This document shows positions 49,128-59,843 of a stretch of DNA of 64,000 nt, piece after piece. The first letter of the stretch is position 1; every line of letters starts with the position of its first letter. The notes below the pieces were generated by a model, which was not told where the DNA came from, did not search any database, and worked only from the letters and a program-made list of their open reading frames with translations. The stretch is from Sacculina carcini (taxonomy: Eukaryota > Arthropoda > Thecostraca > Sacculinidae): positions 8,402,944-8,466,943 of the forward strand of contig OU696584.1 in assembly GCA_916048095.2 (NCBI GenBank), in the 5' to 3' direction. A program made the translations under genes and the position numbers.

Positions 49128-49197
49128 CTCGTCAAGGAATCGAACCCTGGACTTACCGTGCTCAAAGCAAGCGTCTTAACCACTCGGCTACGAAGCG
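49128..49197 (-). mobile_element. tRNA-like SINE head, second family
   Basis: Minus strand reads CGTAGCCGAGTGGTTAAGAC (A box) and AGGGTTCGATTCC (B box). The ends do not pair as an acceptor stem and the spacing lacks the long variable arm of Leu/Ser tRNAs, so this is a SINE or tRNA relic rather than a working gene. Confidence 0.6.
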
Positions 49198-49590
49198 AAC
49201 AGAAACACACACGTTATTGTTGTTGTTATTTAACTTAATTTATGTAAAGTATGTCCTTAAAATCGTTTATATCAGGTAGTTTAGCTGTATTAGCGTTCAT
49301 AAATATTTTCTTTACGTCCACACAATATTTCAGCATTCATTTCCTTCATGATTTTTTTTCATGTCCACACGCACACACATATACACACACACACATACAC
49401 ACACACACACAAAAGCGGTCAGAATGAAGGGCGATGTGAACAAAGAAACTTGTGCTGTATTTGACGTGAATCGTGATCTCAGTAGACAGCGACCAGTGAA
49501 GACCAGTGTACGTGTGAATTATTGCTGCTATTGTGCAAATTCAGACACAAAGATTCCAACATGACCTTGACTCCGTATCATAGTCTAGCC

Positions 49591-49992
49591 CAGTAGTTCC
49601 CAAACTGTGGTATTCAAGGATCTTCCAGGTGGTAGGCAAACAATTTCAGGGTCATGAACACAATGGCACCAGGACATTATTTCCGATGTACTGTGAACAA
49701 AGTAATGTCGCTCATTGACCAACTGGTGGAGAAGAAGCATGCAGGTGTTGATTTGTGTGTTCTACTTGTACAATTATACAGATAAAATTATATCTGATCG
49801 AGATGGAGCTACGCCGAGGCCGAGGCACATAGAATGAGTAAGAGACCTGGGACTGGTGTAGAGGTAGTTGTTCGTAGGTCTAGTTGCTATGTTCCCATCG
49901 ATATTTGAGTTTCTCTGGAGCCAAGCGGTACCAGGCGGCGACTGTCCGCGAGATCTCCAAGTGGCAACACAAAAACAGGCTGGATATCACTG
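49591..49992. mobile_element. hAT-like element, CAGTRGTTCCCAAAC family
   Basis: Left end CAGTAGTTCCCAAACTGTGG, right end GGCTGGATATCACTG. Flanks GTCTAGCC and ATCTAGCT match at 6 of 8 and share the CTAG centre favoured by hAT insertions. Confidence 0.55.
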
Positions 49993-50104
49993 ATCTAGCT
50001 CGTATATTGCCGGCGTGTTCCAATAGCCACCGATCTGAAGGCTTTTTCACGTGAAGACAAGACCGCAGGAATTGGACACAGGAATTGGATAATTGGTGAG
50101 TATT

Positions 50105-50294
50105 TTTGACACACACACACACACACACACACACTGACACACACACACACACACACTGACACACAAAAGCCGGACACTGAAACAGCACATTCAAGGTTGA
50201 CATTGGTGCACTATCGTTTTCTCATTGTAGCCAACTTCCGTTGGCCATTTTTCTATTCTCCCTGGTGTGTGTGTGTTCGTTTCCAGCGATCACA

Positions 50295-50345
<51 letters not shown>
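50105..50345. repeat. CA patches 50109-50164 and 50294-50328, then (GA)n
   Basis: Short CA microsatellites; the second runs straight into (GA)n at 50329-50345. Confidence 0.85.
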
Positions 50346-50489
50346 TTGTAAACACGCCGCCGTACATAATTGCTGTTGTCACCGTAATAACATCAATTAT
50401 ATCCCTGATTGTTGTACCTTTTTTCTATCTCAAGTCATCCAAAAAAACAATCAAGGATAAATTATCTTTTTGAGACTTTTCTATAGGAG

Positions 50490-50610
50490 AATAAGGAAGG
50501 GCGCTTCCAGGGTACATGAGGCCACCGCACAGGGAGGTAATAGTGCACTTGCACTCATCACATGCTACTGGATCTACCTGTAATAATAAAAATATATTGT
50601 TACATATAAG
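50490..50610 (+). mobile_element. LINE 3' end, 5'-truncated
   Basis: GGGTACATGAGGCCACCGCA, GGTAATAGTGCACTTGCACT and CATGCTACTGGATCTACCTG match the LINE end, followed by AATAATAAAAAT. Confidence 0.78.
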
Positions 50611-50950
50611 ATATTCCACGATAACTAATACAAACAACAATGCTATTTTTACAATGCTGCAAATCACAGTGGTTATGTGAAAAAATATATAATTACTTTG
50701 TAGAAAGGCATGTGAAAATGAGACGAATATGAAAAGACGAGATGTCTCTACGACTTTTGTCAATTCCTTGCTGACACTACACACACACACACACACACAC
50801 AGACACACACACATACATACATATACACAGGCCAGAGCGCATGCACTCCAAACTAGATTGACTTTATCATTTATGATAGGCAGAGATTAGAGCGACAACG
50901 CATTATCTGATGGAAAAAATGTGATTTTCCCGTTTCCGACGCCAATTAAG

Positions 50951-51142
50951 CAATGGCGAAGCCAGAACTTCCCATCGGGGAAGGGGGGGGGGGCTAAAGA
51001 AAAACATACATAGTCATGGCGAAATAACTGGGGAACTTACTCAATCTCTCAGGATTTTGGGGAACTGGGGAGAAGGTTGAGGGGTTGACGTATTTTTTAG
51101 GAGACTTCAGTGCCTCCAAGCCTCCCCTTAGCGCCGCCACGG
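50951..51142. mobile_element. hAT-like MITE related to the CAGTGGCGGCG family
   Basis: Starts CAATGGCGAAGCCAGAAC and ends CCCCTTAGCGCCGCCACGG, imperfect inverted repeats. No clear flanking duplication. Confidence 0.55.
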
Positions 51143-51342
51143 AGCAGTAGCAATTTCATATAAGCCACTGAACTTTCCGATCTGATATTGGCACGAAGGC
51201 AATGTAAATTTTGGTTGTCAAACAGATTAGACAGGCAGGGAAGGCAATGTAGGTTAATAATTCCCTCCTTCCTTCCATCTACAGAGGACGATAAGAATGA
51301 CACAATTTTCCCTGTCGCTACACACACACACACACACACACT

Positions 51343-51377
<35 letters not shown>

Positions 51378-52208
51378 GTCCAGCCGTGCTGATTAATGCT
51401 AGATGAGAGGTGTTCAAGTTGTTCTTGCACGAGGAAAGCGACAATTTATATCTAGTAAAAAGCAGACTCCAAAAAGCAAAAAAGCAAAAGTAATAGTAAA
51501 AATAGTAATAGTAATATCAATAGTAAAGTCTAGTCAAAAGCAGGCTCCCTATATAAAACGCATATACAGGCAATATTGATTTTGTTCACCTTATATATGC
51601 GCTACAGTGTCATATTGTTTAGATTCATAATATAATTCAAAGACCCATCATAATTGATTGAATATTTTGAAAAAGTATGTATATTTTCTCTAAGGTATGA
51701 ATATGTTTATTAGTGCTATATAAATTAGTTCAGTTACAATTCAAATTAATAATAATTCAAATCAATATTTTGGTTTTAATAATAATAATAATATCTGTCA
51801 TTGCATATTTGTTTTGAGCACACTTTCAATCCGCATCCATAAAAGGTGCATGTAGCTTAAGTTTGCAGACATTTTTTTATATTGTTTTGATTTTGTGGCG
51901 ATATAAACAATCCCCACATGACCTTTTCAAGCGATTTCGCAAAACAAGTGAAATGGAGTCGGAACTTTCGCTTGAACTTTCAAATAAAATGAAATATACA
52001 CAGACATTTCCAGACCTCTAGCGAGGGGAGGACCGAAATACCGCTTATCACGTGGAAAAAACATCACAATTCTCGATATTACAATGTCTAATTAGTATAT
52101 AATGTCTATTTTTGTGCCTCAATCAATTGCATCAAAAATTAATAAATTAGAACATCTATTTACTTTTATATATACACTATATCAATAAGATCACTTGAAC
52201 CTCTTGTC

Positions 52209-52252
<44 letters not shown>

Positions 52253-52402
52253 CAAATAACCAATTTAAACGTTTGATTGTTAAATCGGCCATAATACAAA
52301 CGGTATCATGTAGACCTGTCGTCACTTGAACAGTGCACTTGAAGTCTTTCCGTTCAAGAGCGCGTACACAGGCACTTCCCGTTGCTGAATCTTTGTCATC
52401 AA
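51143..52402. other. Upstream region of the DNase-like gene
   Basis: Contains CA patches at 51320-51375 and 52211-52250 and AT-rich sequence. It should hold the promoter of the gene at 52403, but no element can be named. Confidence 0.45.
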
Positions 52403-54427
52403 ATGAAGAAGGAGAAGATGTTCAACTTGTTCTGTCTGGCGTGCATTATCGGGTGGATGGGGGGCGGTGGAAATTTGAGCAGTGCCACTCAACTGAGAAT
52501 TGGATGCATTCATCTGGACCGCGGCCCTACACACGGCGGATACTTGGTCGAAGAGATCAGAGAGGCATTTGATATCTTGCTGTCTCATTACGACATTCTG
52601 TTCGTCGCCACCACGTCCACCACCAGAGCTGTCCGTCTGGCCTTAGATGAAGCCTCTGTCAACTCCGAGTTTACCTCCATAGGCACGGAATCGAGCACCA
52701 AATCGAAAAAGTACAGCAAGTTTGTGTATCGCAGGAGCAAGGTGGAGTTGATACGATGTGTCGACCATTGCAAGCATGTGGTACACAACAGGTCGGAAAC
52801 CATGATCTGCCAATTTCGACCCAAATCTCAGCCGAAAACATTCACAATAATTGGCTACAACGCAAAAAGAGCTCAGGACCACAACATACACCTATGGAAG
52901 AACGCCCAGGACCTTTACGACATGTCAGAATGCCCGCATCTAAGGAAGAAAAAACAGGATCCGTTGATAATTCTGGGAAACATCAACCCGACATTGGAAC
53001 GGCTTCATTGCAGCGATAACTTGCTACAACATGGCTATACTGAATTCGCGCGGAAATCCGATCCAGCATCGAACTTCTGCCGTTTGCCTTCCGATTTTGT
53101 GATTGTATTCGGCCAGATGAAGAAGGCCATGCTGATGGGAAGTTCTATAACATATTCTCAGCTGAAAACACGCTCTGGTGATGTGGTCTTAACAGAACGA
53201 TTGCCGGTCAGAATCCGAATTGAAACGGCCAACTTGCTGCCGAGCCCCTACCAAGTCACGGCCAGTGCGTATGAAACAGTCCACCCTCTCGCACCATCCT
53301 CATACACTGCCCGTCCAGCCCAGGCCAGCTACTGTGATTATCAGCACGTGCAGACGATGCCACATCAGTCGACTTCATCGATGTTGCCGGGGGATTATGC
53401 AGCATCGTCCCATGCACACGCAACGGAACCGGCAGAAAGAGGCATTGTCTATCGACCAGGAACCCTCAGTGGTCTTCGTTATGGTCCCTACTCTCGGCTC
53501 AGCCATGACTGGAGCGCACACACACACGCGGCGAGCGCACAACAACAACAACGACAACAACAACAACAACAACCACAACAAGACTCGAATCAAGGGTATA
53601 GCACACAGTCCGAACATGGCTGGCCAGGTTATTACGGTCAGTATGCTTGGCAGTGTCGGCAGTCGCAACAAGTTCATCCCCAACACGGAGCAGAAGGAGG
53701 AGCCGGTGTCCAAGAAGATGTGGAGACTAACTACGCACTCAACTATCAAGCACAGCCCGAGTCCCGGGCGTGGAGACACGAACAGCAAAGCGGTGTTCAG
53801 TATCGCCCGGCGCAGCATCAACAATTACACAATCTGTGGCATCAACAAGAGCAAGCAGAACATGGTCACCAACATGGTCCGTCAGCGCAGCAGCAAATAG
53901 CAGAAGGCACGGACTTGTTTTCCAGGACGCATGGACCAGGGCCAGCATACAGTCACCGACCAACTTTCGTGCATCAACAAGCGCAAGGTCTGCTGCTTCG
54001 AAAGGCACCCTTCACTCAGACGCAGGAGCTGGGAGTTGAATATCCACAGAGTGGAGTTGATCAACGTGGCTTTCCCTTGCTATCCAACTCTGGTCAAGTA
54101 GCTCTGGCCAAATTCCCGTTGGCAAGTACCAGCTACCAGCCTGCCGCAGCTCACCAACCTTCTCTTGCATGGCCAGATGTCGACCTCACAGGGGAGATGA
54201 GCAGTCAACAACAGCAGGACAAACAGCTGACTGACTACGACAGCGTACAGGATGCAACTGCCCACACACAGCCAACAAGCAACAATAGGCCGAGTGAAGC
54301 AGACAAAGACACTTATAATACGGCTCCGTCCACGAGCCAGCTATCCTCGCAATCCTCCGAGGAGACGGAGCAGGACGCTTTCTCAAGGTACTCCCCGTTC
54401 GGTCACATTCCGCTCGGACTGCTATAG
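52403..54427 (+). CDS. Secreted DNase I-fold pseudonuclease with Gln/His/Tyr-rich tail
   Basis: A single open frame of 674 residues without introns. Residues 7-29 form a signal peptide. Residues 30-275 align by eye with DNase I along the whole endonuclease/exonuclease/phosphatase fold: LRIGCIHL (DNase LKIAAFNI), SHYDILFVATTS (SRYDIALVQEVR), KFVYRRSKVELIRC (LFVYRPDQVSAVDS), PLIILGNINP (VMLMGDFNA), FCRLPSDFVIVF (HCAYDRIVV), TERLPVRIRIE (SDHYPVEVML). Of the DNase I catalytic set, Glu78, His134, Asp168 and the Asp251-His252 pair are not conserved (Asn153 replaces His134, Asn193 replaces Asp168, Glu265-Arg266 replace Asp-His); Asn195 and Asp231, matching Asn170 and Asp212, remain. Cysteines equivalent to the two DNase I disulphides seem kept. 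From about 285 on the protein is low-complexity, rich in Q, H, Y, S and A, with a Q run near 385. ATG 52403 is the first Met before the signal. Nuclease activity is unlikely; binding DNA, actin or another partner is possible. Confidence 0.72.
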   Translation: MKKEKMFNLFCLACIIGWMGGGGNLSSATQLRIGCIHLDRGPTHGGYLVEEIREAFDILLSHYDILFVATTSTTRAVRLALDEASVNSEFTSIGTESSTKSKKYSKFVYRRSKVELIRCVDHCKHVVHNRSETMICQFRPKSQPKTFTIIGYNAKRAQDHNIHLWKNAQDLYDMSECPHLRKKKQDPLIILGNINPTLERLHCSDNLLQHGYTEFARKSDPASNFCRLPSDFVIVFGQMKKAMLMGSSITYSQLKTRSGDVVLTERLPVRIRIETANLLPSPYQVTASAYETVHPLAPSSYTARPAQASYCDYQHVQTMPHQSTSSMLPGDYAASSHAHATEPAERGIVYRPGTLSGLRYGPYSRLSHDWSAHTHAASAQQQQRQQQQQQPQQDSNQGYSTQSEHGWPGYYGQYAWQCRQSQQVHPQHGAEGGAGVQEDVETNYALNYQAQPESRAWRHEQQSGVQYRPAQHQQLHNLWHQQEQAEHGHQHGPSAQQQIAEGTDLFSRTHGPGPAYSHRPTFVHQQAQGLLLRKAPFTQTQELGVEYPQSGVDQRGFPLLSNSGQVALAKFPLASTSYQPAAAHQPSLAWPDVDLTGEMSSQQQQDKQLTDYDSVQDATAHTQPTSNNRPSEADKDTYNTAPSTSQLSSQSSEETEQDAFSRYSPFGHIPLGLL

Positions 54428-54659
54428 CATTCTTTTTACCACGTGCGCACGCGATATCTCAAACCAGTGGCAAGCAAATACTAAACATGCAGATGTACAA
54501 ACAAATTTTCTCTCTATTTAATGCACTCAATTTATTGGGCGTCCGATTTGCAATTCGCTTCCATCACACACTCTTTCTCGAGACGCAAACAAAATGTCAA
54601 TAACGCTGTTTGTTTTGTCATTATTATTAATAATAATAAATATCCGACATAACACTGTT

Positions 54660-54945
54660 AAGTGGCGGATTTAGTGTGCATTTTTAGGGAGGTTGAATCA
54701 TGTATGAGTGACTAGGTATCGTGTGAAGGTCATGACTTGAGGCGTTTTCAATGATATAAACACATACATTTACACAAACACAAAATAATGTGCGAATGTT
54801 TTGCGATAATGCTTATATCAACAAATTCTACAGACATATATCATTTCTTGACCTCTTTTAGTGTGAACGTCTTGGTTATGAGGAGTTGATGGAAACATTG
54901 AGAGGGGGGGGGGTTGTTGAAGCTCCCCTTCTGAATCCGCCAGTG
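54660..54945. mobile_element. hAT MITE, CAGTGGCGGATCC family, copy 2
   Basis: Ends AAGTGGCGGATTTAG and TGAATCCGCCAGTG. Flanks ACACTGTT and AGACTGTT match at 7 of 8. The core matches the copy at 25049-25337. It lies about 230 bp after the DNase-like gene. Confidence 0.85.
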
Positions 54946-55109
54946 AGACTGTTTCACGCACTTGTTCCAATGATCTTCTCACAAACTCTACCTTTTCATC
55001 CCTATCTCTCTCTCTCTCGCCCTCTATTCTGCATCAGTGGGTACCCCTTCACCTAATGATTATCCCAACACAAGGCTACTACTGCGTGTGTGTAATTGCA
55101 ACCTGTCGA

Positions 55110-55110
55110 T

Positions 55111-55141
<31 letters not shown>

Positions 55142-55290
55142 TTGGGTGTGACATGTAGTGGTGGCGTGTTAACAACCAATATCAAATACGATCTCACCTT
55201 GCACATACAGCTTACACTCATACACACAGACATACACACACGTGTGTGTATGTCTGTGTGTATGAGTCTGTCTATAGCTACACGATTTAC
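55110..55290. repeat. (TG)n and an ACACAC-GTGTGT palindrome
   Basis: (TG)n at 55117-55142; at 55213-55268 CATACACACAGACATACACA is followed by the reverse TGTGTATGTCTGTGTGTATG, an almost perfect inverted repeat. Confidence 0.8.
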
Positions 55291-55604
55291 CAACACAAAA
55301 ACAACAAACAACTACAAAAAGATGAAGAAGCAAAATTCGCTGCCGAAATCAGATTCTTTCATATATTTGGTTGCATTCAAACACACTTGTTTTGTTCAAA
55401 CAACGTGGAATAAGATAAAGCCGGATGAGACGATGACGATGATGAGAATGATGATGACGGACAGATTCAGTAAGATGAATAAATATATAAACAACGAATA
55501 AAGAATGATTGACAAGAGAGAAGAGAGTGAGCAAACAAAAGGTCTGATATCTGACAACACCGTCACAAACCCACCACGACTGACAAGCTCAATCAAACAT
55601 GCAC

Positions 55605-55606
55605 GT

Positions 55607-55670
<64 letters not shown>

Positions 55671-55684
55671 ACACATACACATAC
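55605..55684. repeat. (CA)n microsatellite
   Basis: About 27 perfect CA units then ATACACAC words. Confidence 0.93.
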
Positions 55685-55929
55685 AATGGTGTAAGAGCTG
55701 GCTGGATGAAATAAAGAATGTGGACAAAAGAAAAGCTGGTGAAAAAGTAGATATGTTTTGTGGTAGAAATCTCGTGATGAAATGCTAGTGGGTATTGCGA
55801 TAGATGCAATATCAATGCCAATATACACAAGACGTGTTTATAAAAACAAAAAAGTATTCAATAACAAAAGCGAACAGAAATACGCCATACAAATAATATA
55901 TTTCTCAAACAAAGCGGTTTTATATTGCA

Positions 55930-56240
55930 TTATCGGGGGGATGATAGCCATCATGCATTAGTGTTCAAAGTTGACTCAGTTGGTCAATTACATGAGACCC
56001 TCAACTTTTTTCGGCCTATTCAATTACAACACACATACTCAAATGAAAACTACATTGTCTTTACCTACATACACACAGACATTTGTCGTGTATTGTTACT
56101 TATTTGCTATGCTGATTTTGAGGTCAATATACCGCCAAATAAACTCAACTCAGCTGAACACTCGGCGGGTATAATTGCATATTCATACCCCCAGCCAATT
56201 TGTGGGGGTATATATCACCCCACGATCTACGCACAGGCAT
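55930..56240 (+). mobile_element. Interspersed repeat R1, copy 3
   Basis: Begins near TATCGGGGGGATGATAGCC and carries all R1 blocks in the same order as 33483-33808, ending in GGGGGTATATATCACCCC. Confidence 0.8.
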
Positions 56241-56459
56241 CTCAGTGAGGTCTATAATAGTAGCTCTGTTCTAAGCGGCGGTGCGCGAGTTGCCCAATGA
56301 AACACTTCCGCTGTCAGCTAGACGACAGGTGCATCTGGTGTTCCGCTTCTGACAACTTGTTCACACACAGAGAGAAAGAGAGAGTGAGTGTGTGCACCAC
56401 TACTACTACTAATCGTCGCACCCGCCACATAGACACACAGACAGACGCAAAAAACTGGG

Positions 56460-56480
56460 ACGTACCCGCCTAGCACGCGC

Positions 56481-56511
<31 letters not shown>

Positions 56512-56512
56512 G
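56460..56512. repeat. (CA)n microsatellite
   Basis: CACACGCACACAC then pure CA; no gene assigned. Confidence 0.85.
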
Positions 56513-56814
56513 TGCCACATAAACAAGCGGGTACGCGTGCGACGAGCGACGACCCTGACTACGCAGGGGCGGTGTCAGCGGAGAATATACCGGTGGATAT
56601 AGAAAATTGAAAAGAATGAAAGGAAGGGTGGAATAAGATGAAGCGATGAAGACAGCATACATTATAGCTGGGGAAATATTGTGCAAGCAGTAGACACAAG
56701 GATAGGTACAAATAGGTCTAGGCTAAATGTGTAAGGATTCAAGAACATTAAAAACGCTAATTTATTAAAAACGCTTAAAAACGCACAAAAACGTGTCTAT
56801 ATTTTTCATAGATT

Positions 56815-56868
56815 TTAGGTTAGGTTAGGTTTAGCTGGTTAGGTTAGGTTCAGTTAGGTTAGGTTAGG
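56815..56868. repeat. Interstitial TTAGG-type telomere-like repeat
   Basis: TTAGG x3, a diverged unit, TTAGG x2, a diverged unit, TTAGG x3 over 54 bp. TTAGG is the arthropod telomere unit; such short internal arrays also arise by chance expansion or double-strand-break repair. Confidence 0.75.
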
Positions 56869-57152
56869 ACTGAAAGAAATTCGTTAAATCAAATTTTCTA
56901 AATATAATGTTCTTGATTCCTGAGACATTTAGCTTCAACCGTACAAGTACAGTTATATGAGAACCCTGGTTATGAAAGGGTATGTCTTCAAGCCCGTCTT
57001 CTATATACTTCACGCGTAATATTCCCCGAATAGAGGAGACTTTTTCTCCACTGCCGACAACTCTGTTATATCCGGGCTACACTAGTAGAAGATGAGGGGA
57101 TTTTGGTGCGCAGTGCCGCTTCTGTCGTGTCGGAAGTCAATTGTGGAGTGAC

Positions 57153-57196
<44 letters not shown>
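57153..57196. repeat. (GT)n microsatellite
   Basis: About 21 GT units directly beyond the donor of the signal-peptide exon; on that exon's strand the run is (AC)n. Confidence 0.93.
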
Positions 57197-57197
<1 letters not shown>

Positions 57198-57206
57198 GGT
57201 CGCTAC

Positions 57207-57287
57207 CTTGTCATCAGCGCGTCGTAAATGAGCCGTCGTCGCATGGCTCAACAACGCCAAACACAATAAAACGCACAAGCATGACAT
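57207..57287 (-). CDS. Candidate first coding exon with signal peptide
   Basis: ATG at 57287 opens 27 codons, MSCLCVLLCLALLSHATTAH then LRRADDK, ending at a donor GTAGCG in phase 0. The hydrophobic core and A-T-A cleavage context look like a secretory signal. It may begin the membrane-protein gene at 42248-47975, in which case the DNase-like gene lies antisense inside its intron; no linking exon was found. Confidence 0.4.
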
Positions 57288-57296
57288 GTTTGTGTA

Positions 57297-58360
57297 TAAA
57301 ACACAACTAGAACACAAAACGACACGTGTGTCACAATGGGACAGCCTGTTTAGGAGCGTATTGAGACATTAATAGCGCATATGTGACCTTTTATAAGACG
57401 TTTATAACGCATATTCATTGTGAGTGTGCTTCAAAATATTTATAGTTAAAGTAAGAAATTATTGTAATTCCACAATAACAATAATAATAATAATAACTAC
57501 ACAAATTAAAGTGATTTTCGGCCTTGAAATACTTGAGCCTTTCAGCCTGTGTGTGGTATTGAGTATCTGTCATACCAGTGAGACCATCACTAATTTACTC
57601 AGTACTCAGTTTACTTAGATAGCTAGCTGCGTGTATTGTGGCCAGGCAGAACGAATCTTGTTTGCGAATTTTGAAACGAAACGAATTTTGCGCCCAGCAA
57701 ACTCATCAATTATTCCGCGTAAATAGCGTGCAAAGTCACTGTGAGCACCTCACTTTAAACAACAAATAACATTTTAAAACATCCAAGACATCAAACAAAA
57801 TCGGAATATTTATGCTAAAAATATACTGTAATCACTCAAATATATATCCATGTATAATTCAGCCGCACCCCCACTTTTGAATAATTACACAAACTCACAA
57901 ATAAAATTCACTCCAGATTTTTGCAGTTGAAATTCACCGCCAAAATGATAGCTGATTTTAATTGGCTGATTCCATCACTATCACTCAATACCATCACTAA
58001 ATCGCCAGTATCTAATCACAATATGCACGTGTTCTGTAGCCAATTTTTGCCAAATGTTAACAAACAATAGCAATAAGCGTATGTTAGGGCGATTTAATTT
58101 CACTCACTTCATCAATTCACTGCTACAAGTCCAATTTCTTATCATCCAATCTGTGTGCACATGCATGCATGTGTGTGTGTGTGCGTGTGTGTACGCAACG
58201 GTAACCTTGGTTGAAACGACCTCAACCCAGATGCGAATAGCATAGTAATTGCTATGGCTTAGCAAAAAACTATGCACACACACACGCGCGCATACACATG
58301 TCAGGTATGTGTTATACAAGAGAGTAGATATGTTGACCTGTCATATAGCCCCAGGGTACA
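57297..58360. other. Intergenic, nothing recognised
   Basis: AT-rich; short TG patch at 58168-58192 and CA patch at 58272-58300. Confidence 0.5.
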
Positions 58361-58364
58361 ACAC

Positions 58365-58368
<4 letters not shown>

Positions 58369-58429
<61 letters not shown>

Positions 58430-58430
58430 C
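58369..58430. repeat. (CA)n microsatellite
   Basis: About 30 perfect CA units. Confidence 0.95.
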
Positions 58431-58804
58431 ACAACACAAGCGGATATATTGCCCAAATGACAATTTGACAAAAATGACAATATCACGTGCCAATACTAAA
58501 CAAGGCACCTACGAACACTCTCGCACCGGGACTAAATATATATTTTTGTTATAAATATTAAAATCCCTCGAAATTCCCATCAACAGACACAGAATGAGAG
58601 AGCAAAAATCAATCACATTTCCACAAAGAAATCCCCCTAGAAATTCATGAATAATTTAAAAAATAAAATTGTATTTTTTTCGTCAAATACAAAGCGTCCT
58701 CAAATCGGATAATCGTGGAATCCCAACAATTTAAAACGAGTTTCTATAAAAATATCAGACACAAAAAAATACACATTAATGGTGAAATCAAAGGTCACAC
58801 ACGC

Positions 58805-58809
58805 ACATA

Positions 58810-58843
<34 letters not shown>

Positions 58844-59400
58844 TTCGATCATTATAAGAAAGCACAGAGTACGATCACAGAGTGTATTATAGAAAAATTC
58901 AGTATAATTTCTACCCATCGTTTACTCGGCTCCAGCAATAATACAAAAATACAAAAACTATGATCCGCAATTATCTTACGACCACAAACACACACACACT
59001 GACACACACAAACGCACACACACACACACACACACTGACACACAAGCTTATCTGAAGTATGTAAAGCGTATAATTGTAATTAATTGAACTAAGACAGCAT
59101 GAAGGACAACCGAAAAACATTGTATATATGTGTGTATATGTGGGTGTATGTGTGTGTGTGTGTATGTGTCAGTGTATGTGTGTGTATGTGTGTGTGTGTG
59201 TATGTGTCAGTGTATGTGTGTGTGTGTATGTGTCAGTGTATGTGTGTGTATGTGTCAGTGTATGTGTGTATGTGTGTGTGTGTATGTGTGCATGTGTGTG
59301 AGTCTGTGTGTGTGTGTGTATTTCATAATTGTGTATGCGTAAATATATATGTGTTTGTGCATATGTATATGTGTCAATGTATGTGTTCTTAATATTAGCC
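58805..59400. repeat. CA patches 58812-58841, 58985-59042 and TG-rich tract 59128-59325
   Basis: The TG tract is a compound array of GTATGTGTCAGTGTATGTGT words repeated about seven times; the CA patch at 58985-59042 carries the complementary CACTGACACA words. Confidence 0.85.
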
Positions 59401-59647
59401 TAAAACATGACTGGAATATTTGTAGATCTTCAAGAAATATATTATTGTACAATAAATTATTATGTATATATACATTTTAATTATTTTTATATATTAAATT
59501 ATCGCACAGTTGCCAATACACACACACGCATATATTGGAGGTGAGCTAGAAAACATAGCACGTGATTGTTTGTTTGGAAACCCCGTGATTATATTATCAT
59601 TGAACAAGTTTAAAAACAATACCTTTTCTGAATGAATGATTATTAAC

Positions 59648-59843
59648 TCCTCATAACCAAGAGGTTCACTGAAGGAGGTCAAGAAAGAATATATTTCTGT
59701 AGAATTTATTGATATAAACATTGTCGCAAAAATGTTGTATAATGATGCATGTACATGACTGATCGTCCCCAAATTCAGCCTCTCTCCCAAAATAATTCAG
59801 CTCCTGCCAAAATTACACCCTGGATCCACCACTGGCATGATCC
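59648..59843. mobile_element. hAT-like MITE, CAGTGGCGGATCC family, truncated reverse copy
   Basis: Matches the right two-thirds of the family in reverse: TAACTCCTCATAACCAAGAG, GAAGGAGGTCAAGAAAGAA, ending CCCTGGATCCACCACTG. The far end is missing. Confidence 0.7.

Noticed and set aside
49128-49197. Working tRNA gene
   Set aside because: A and B boxes are present, but the acceptor ends do not pair and no proper arm structure forms.
53220-53900. 226-codon second forward frame inside the DNase-like gene, Arg/His-rich
   Set aside because: Shadow of the Q-rich tail (CAA/CAG repeats shift to N/T or S runs). No independent homology.
55396-55830. 144-codon minus-strand frame with hydrophobic stretches
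   Set aside because: Spans a CA array and AT-rich sequence; no family and no splice support.
57050-57152. Second exon after the signal-peptide exon (TPVTPQLTSDTTEAALRTK)
   Set aside because: It is read through the AC repeat beyond a good donor and ends in a stop; no acceptor phase supports it.
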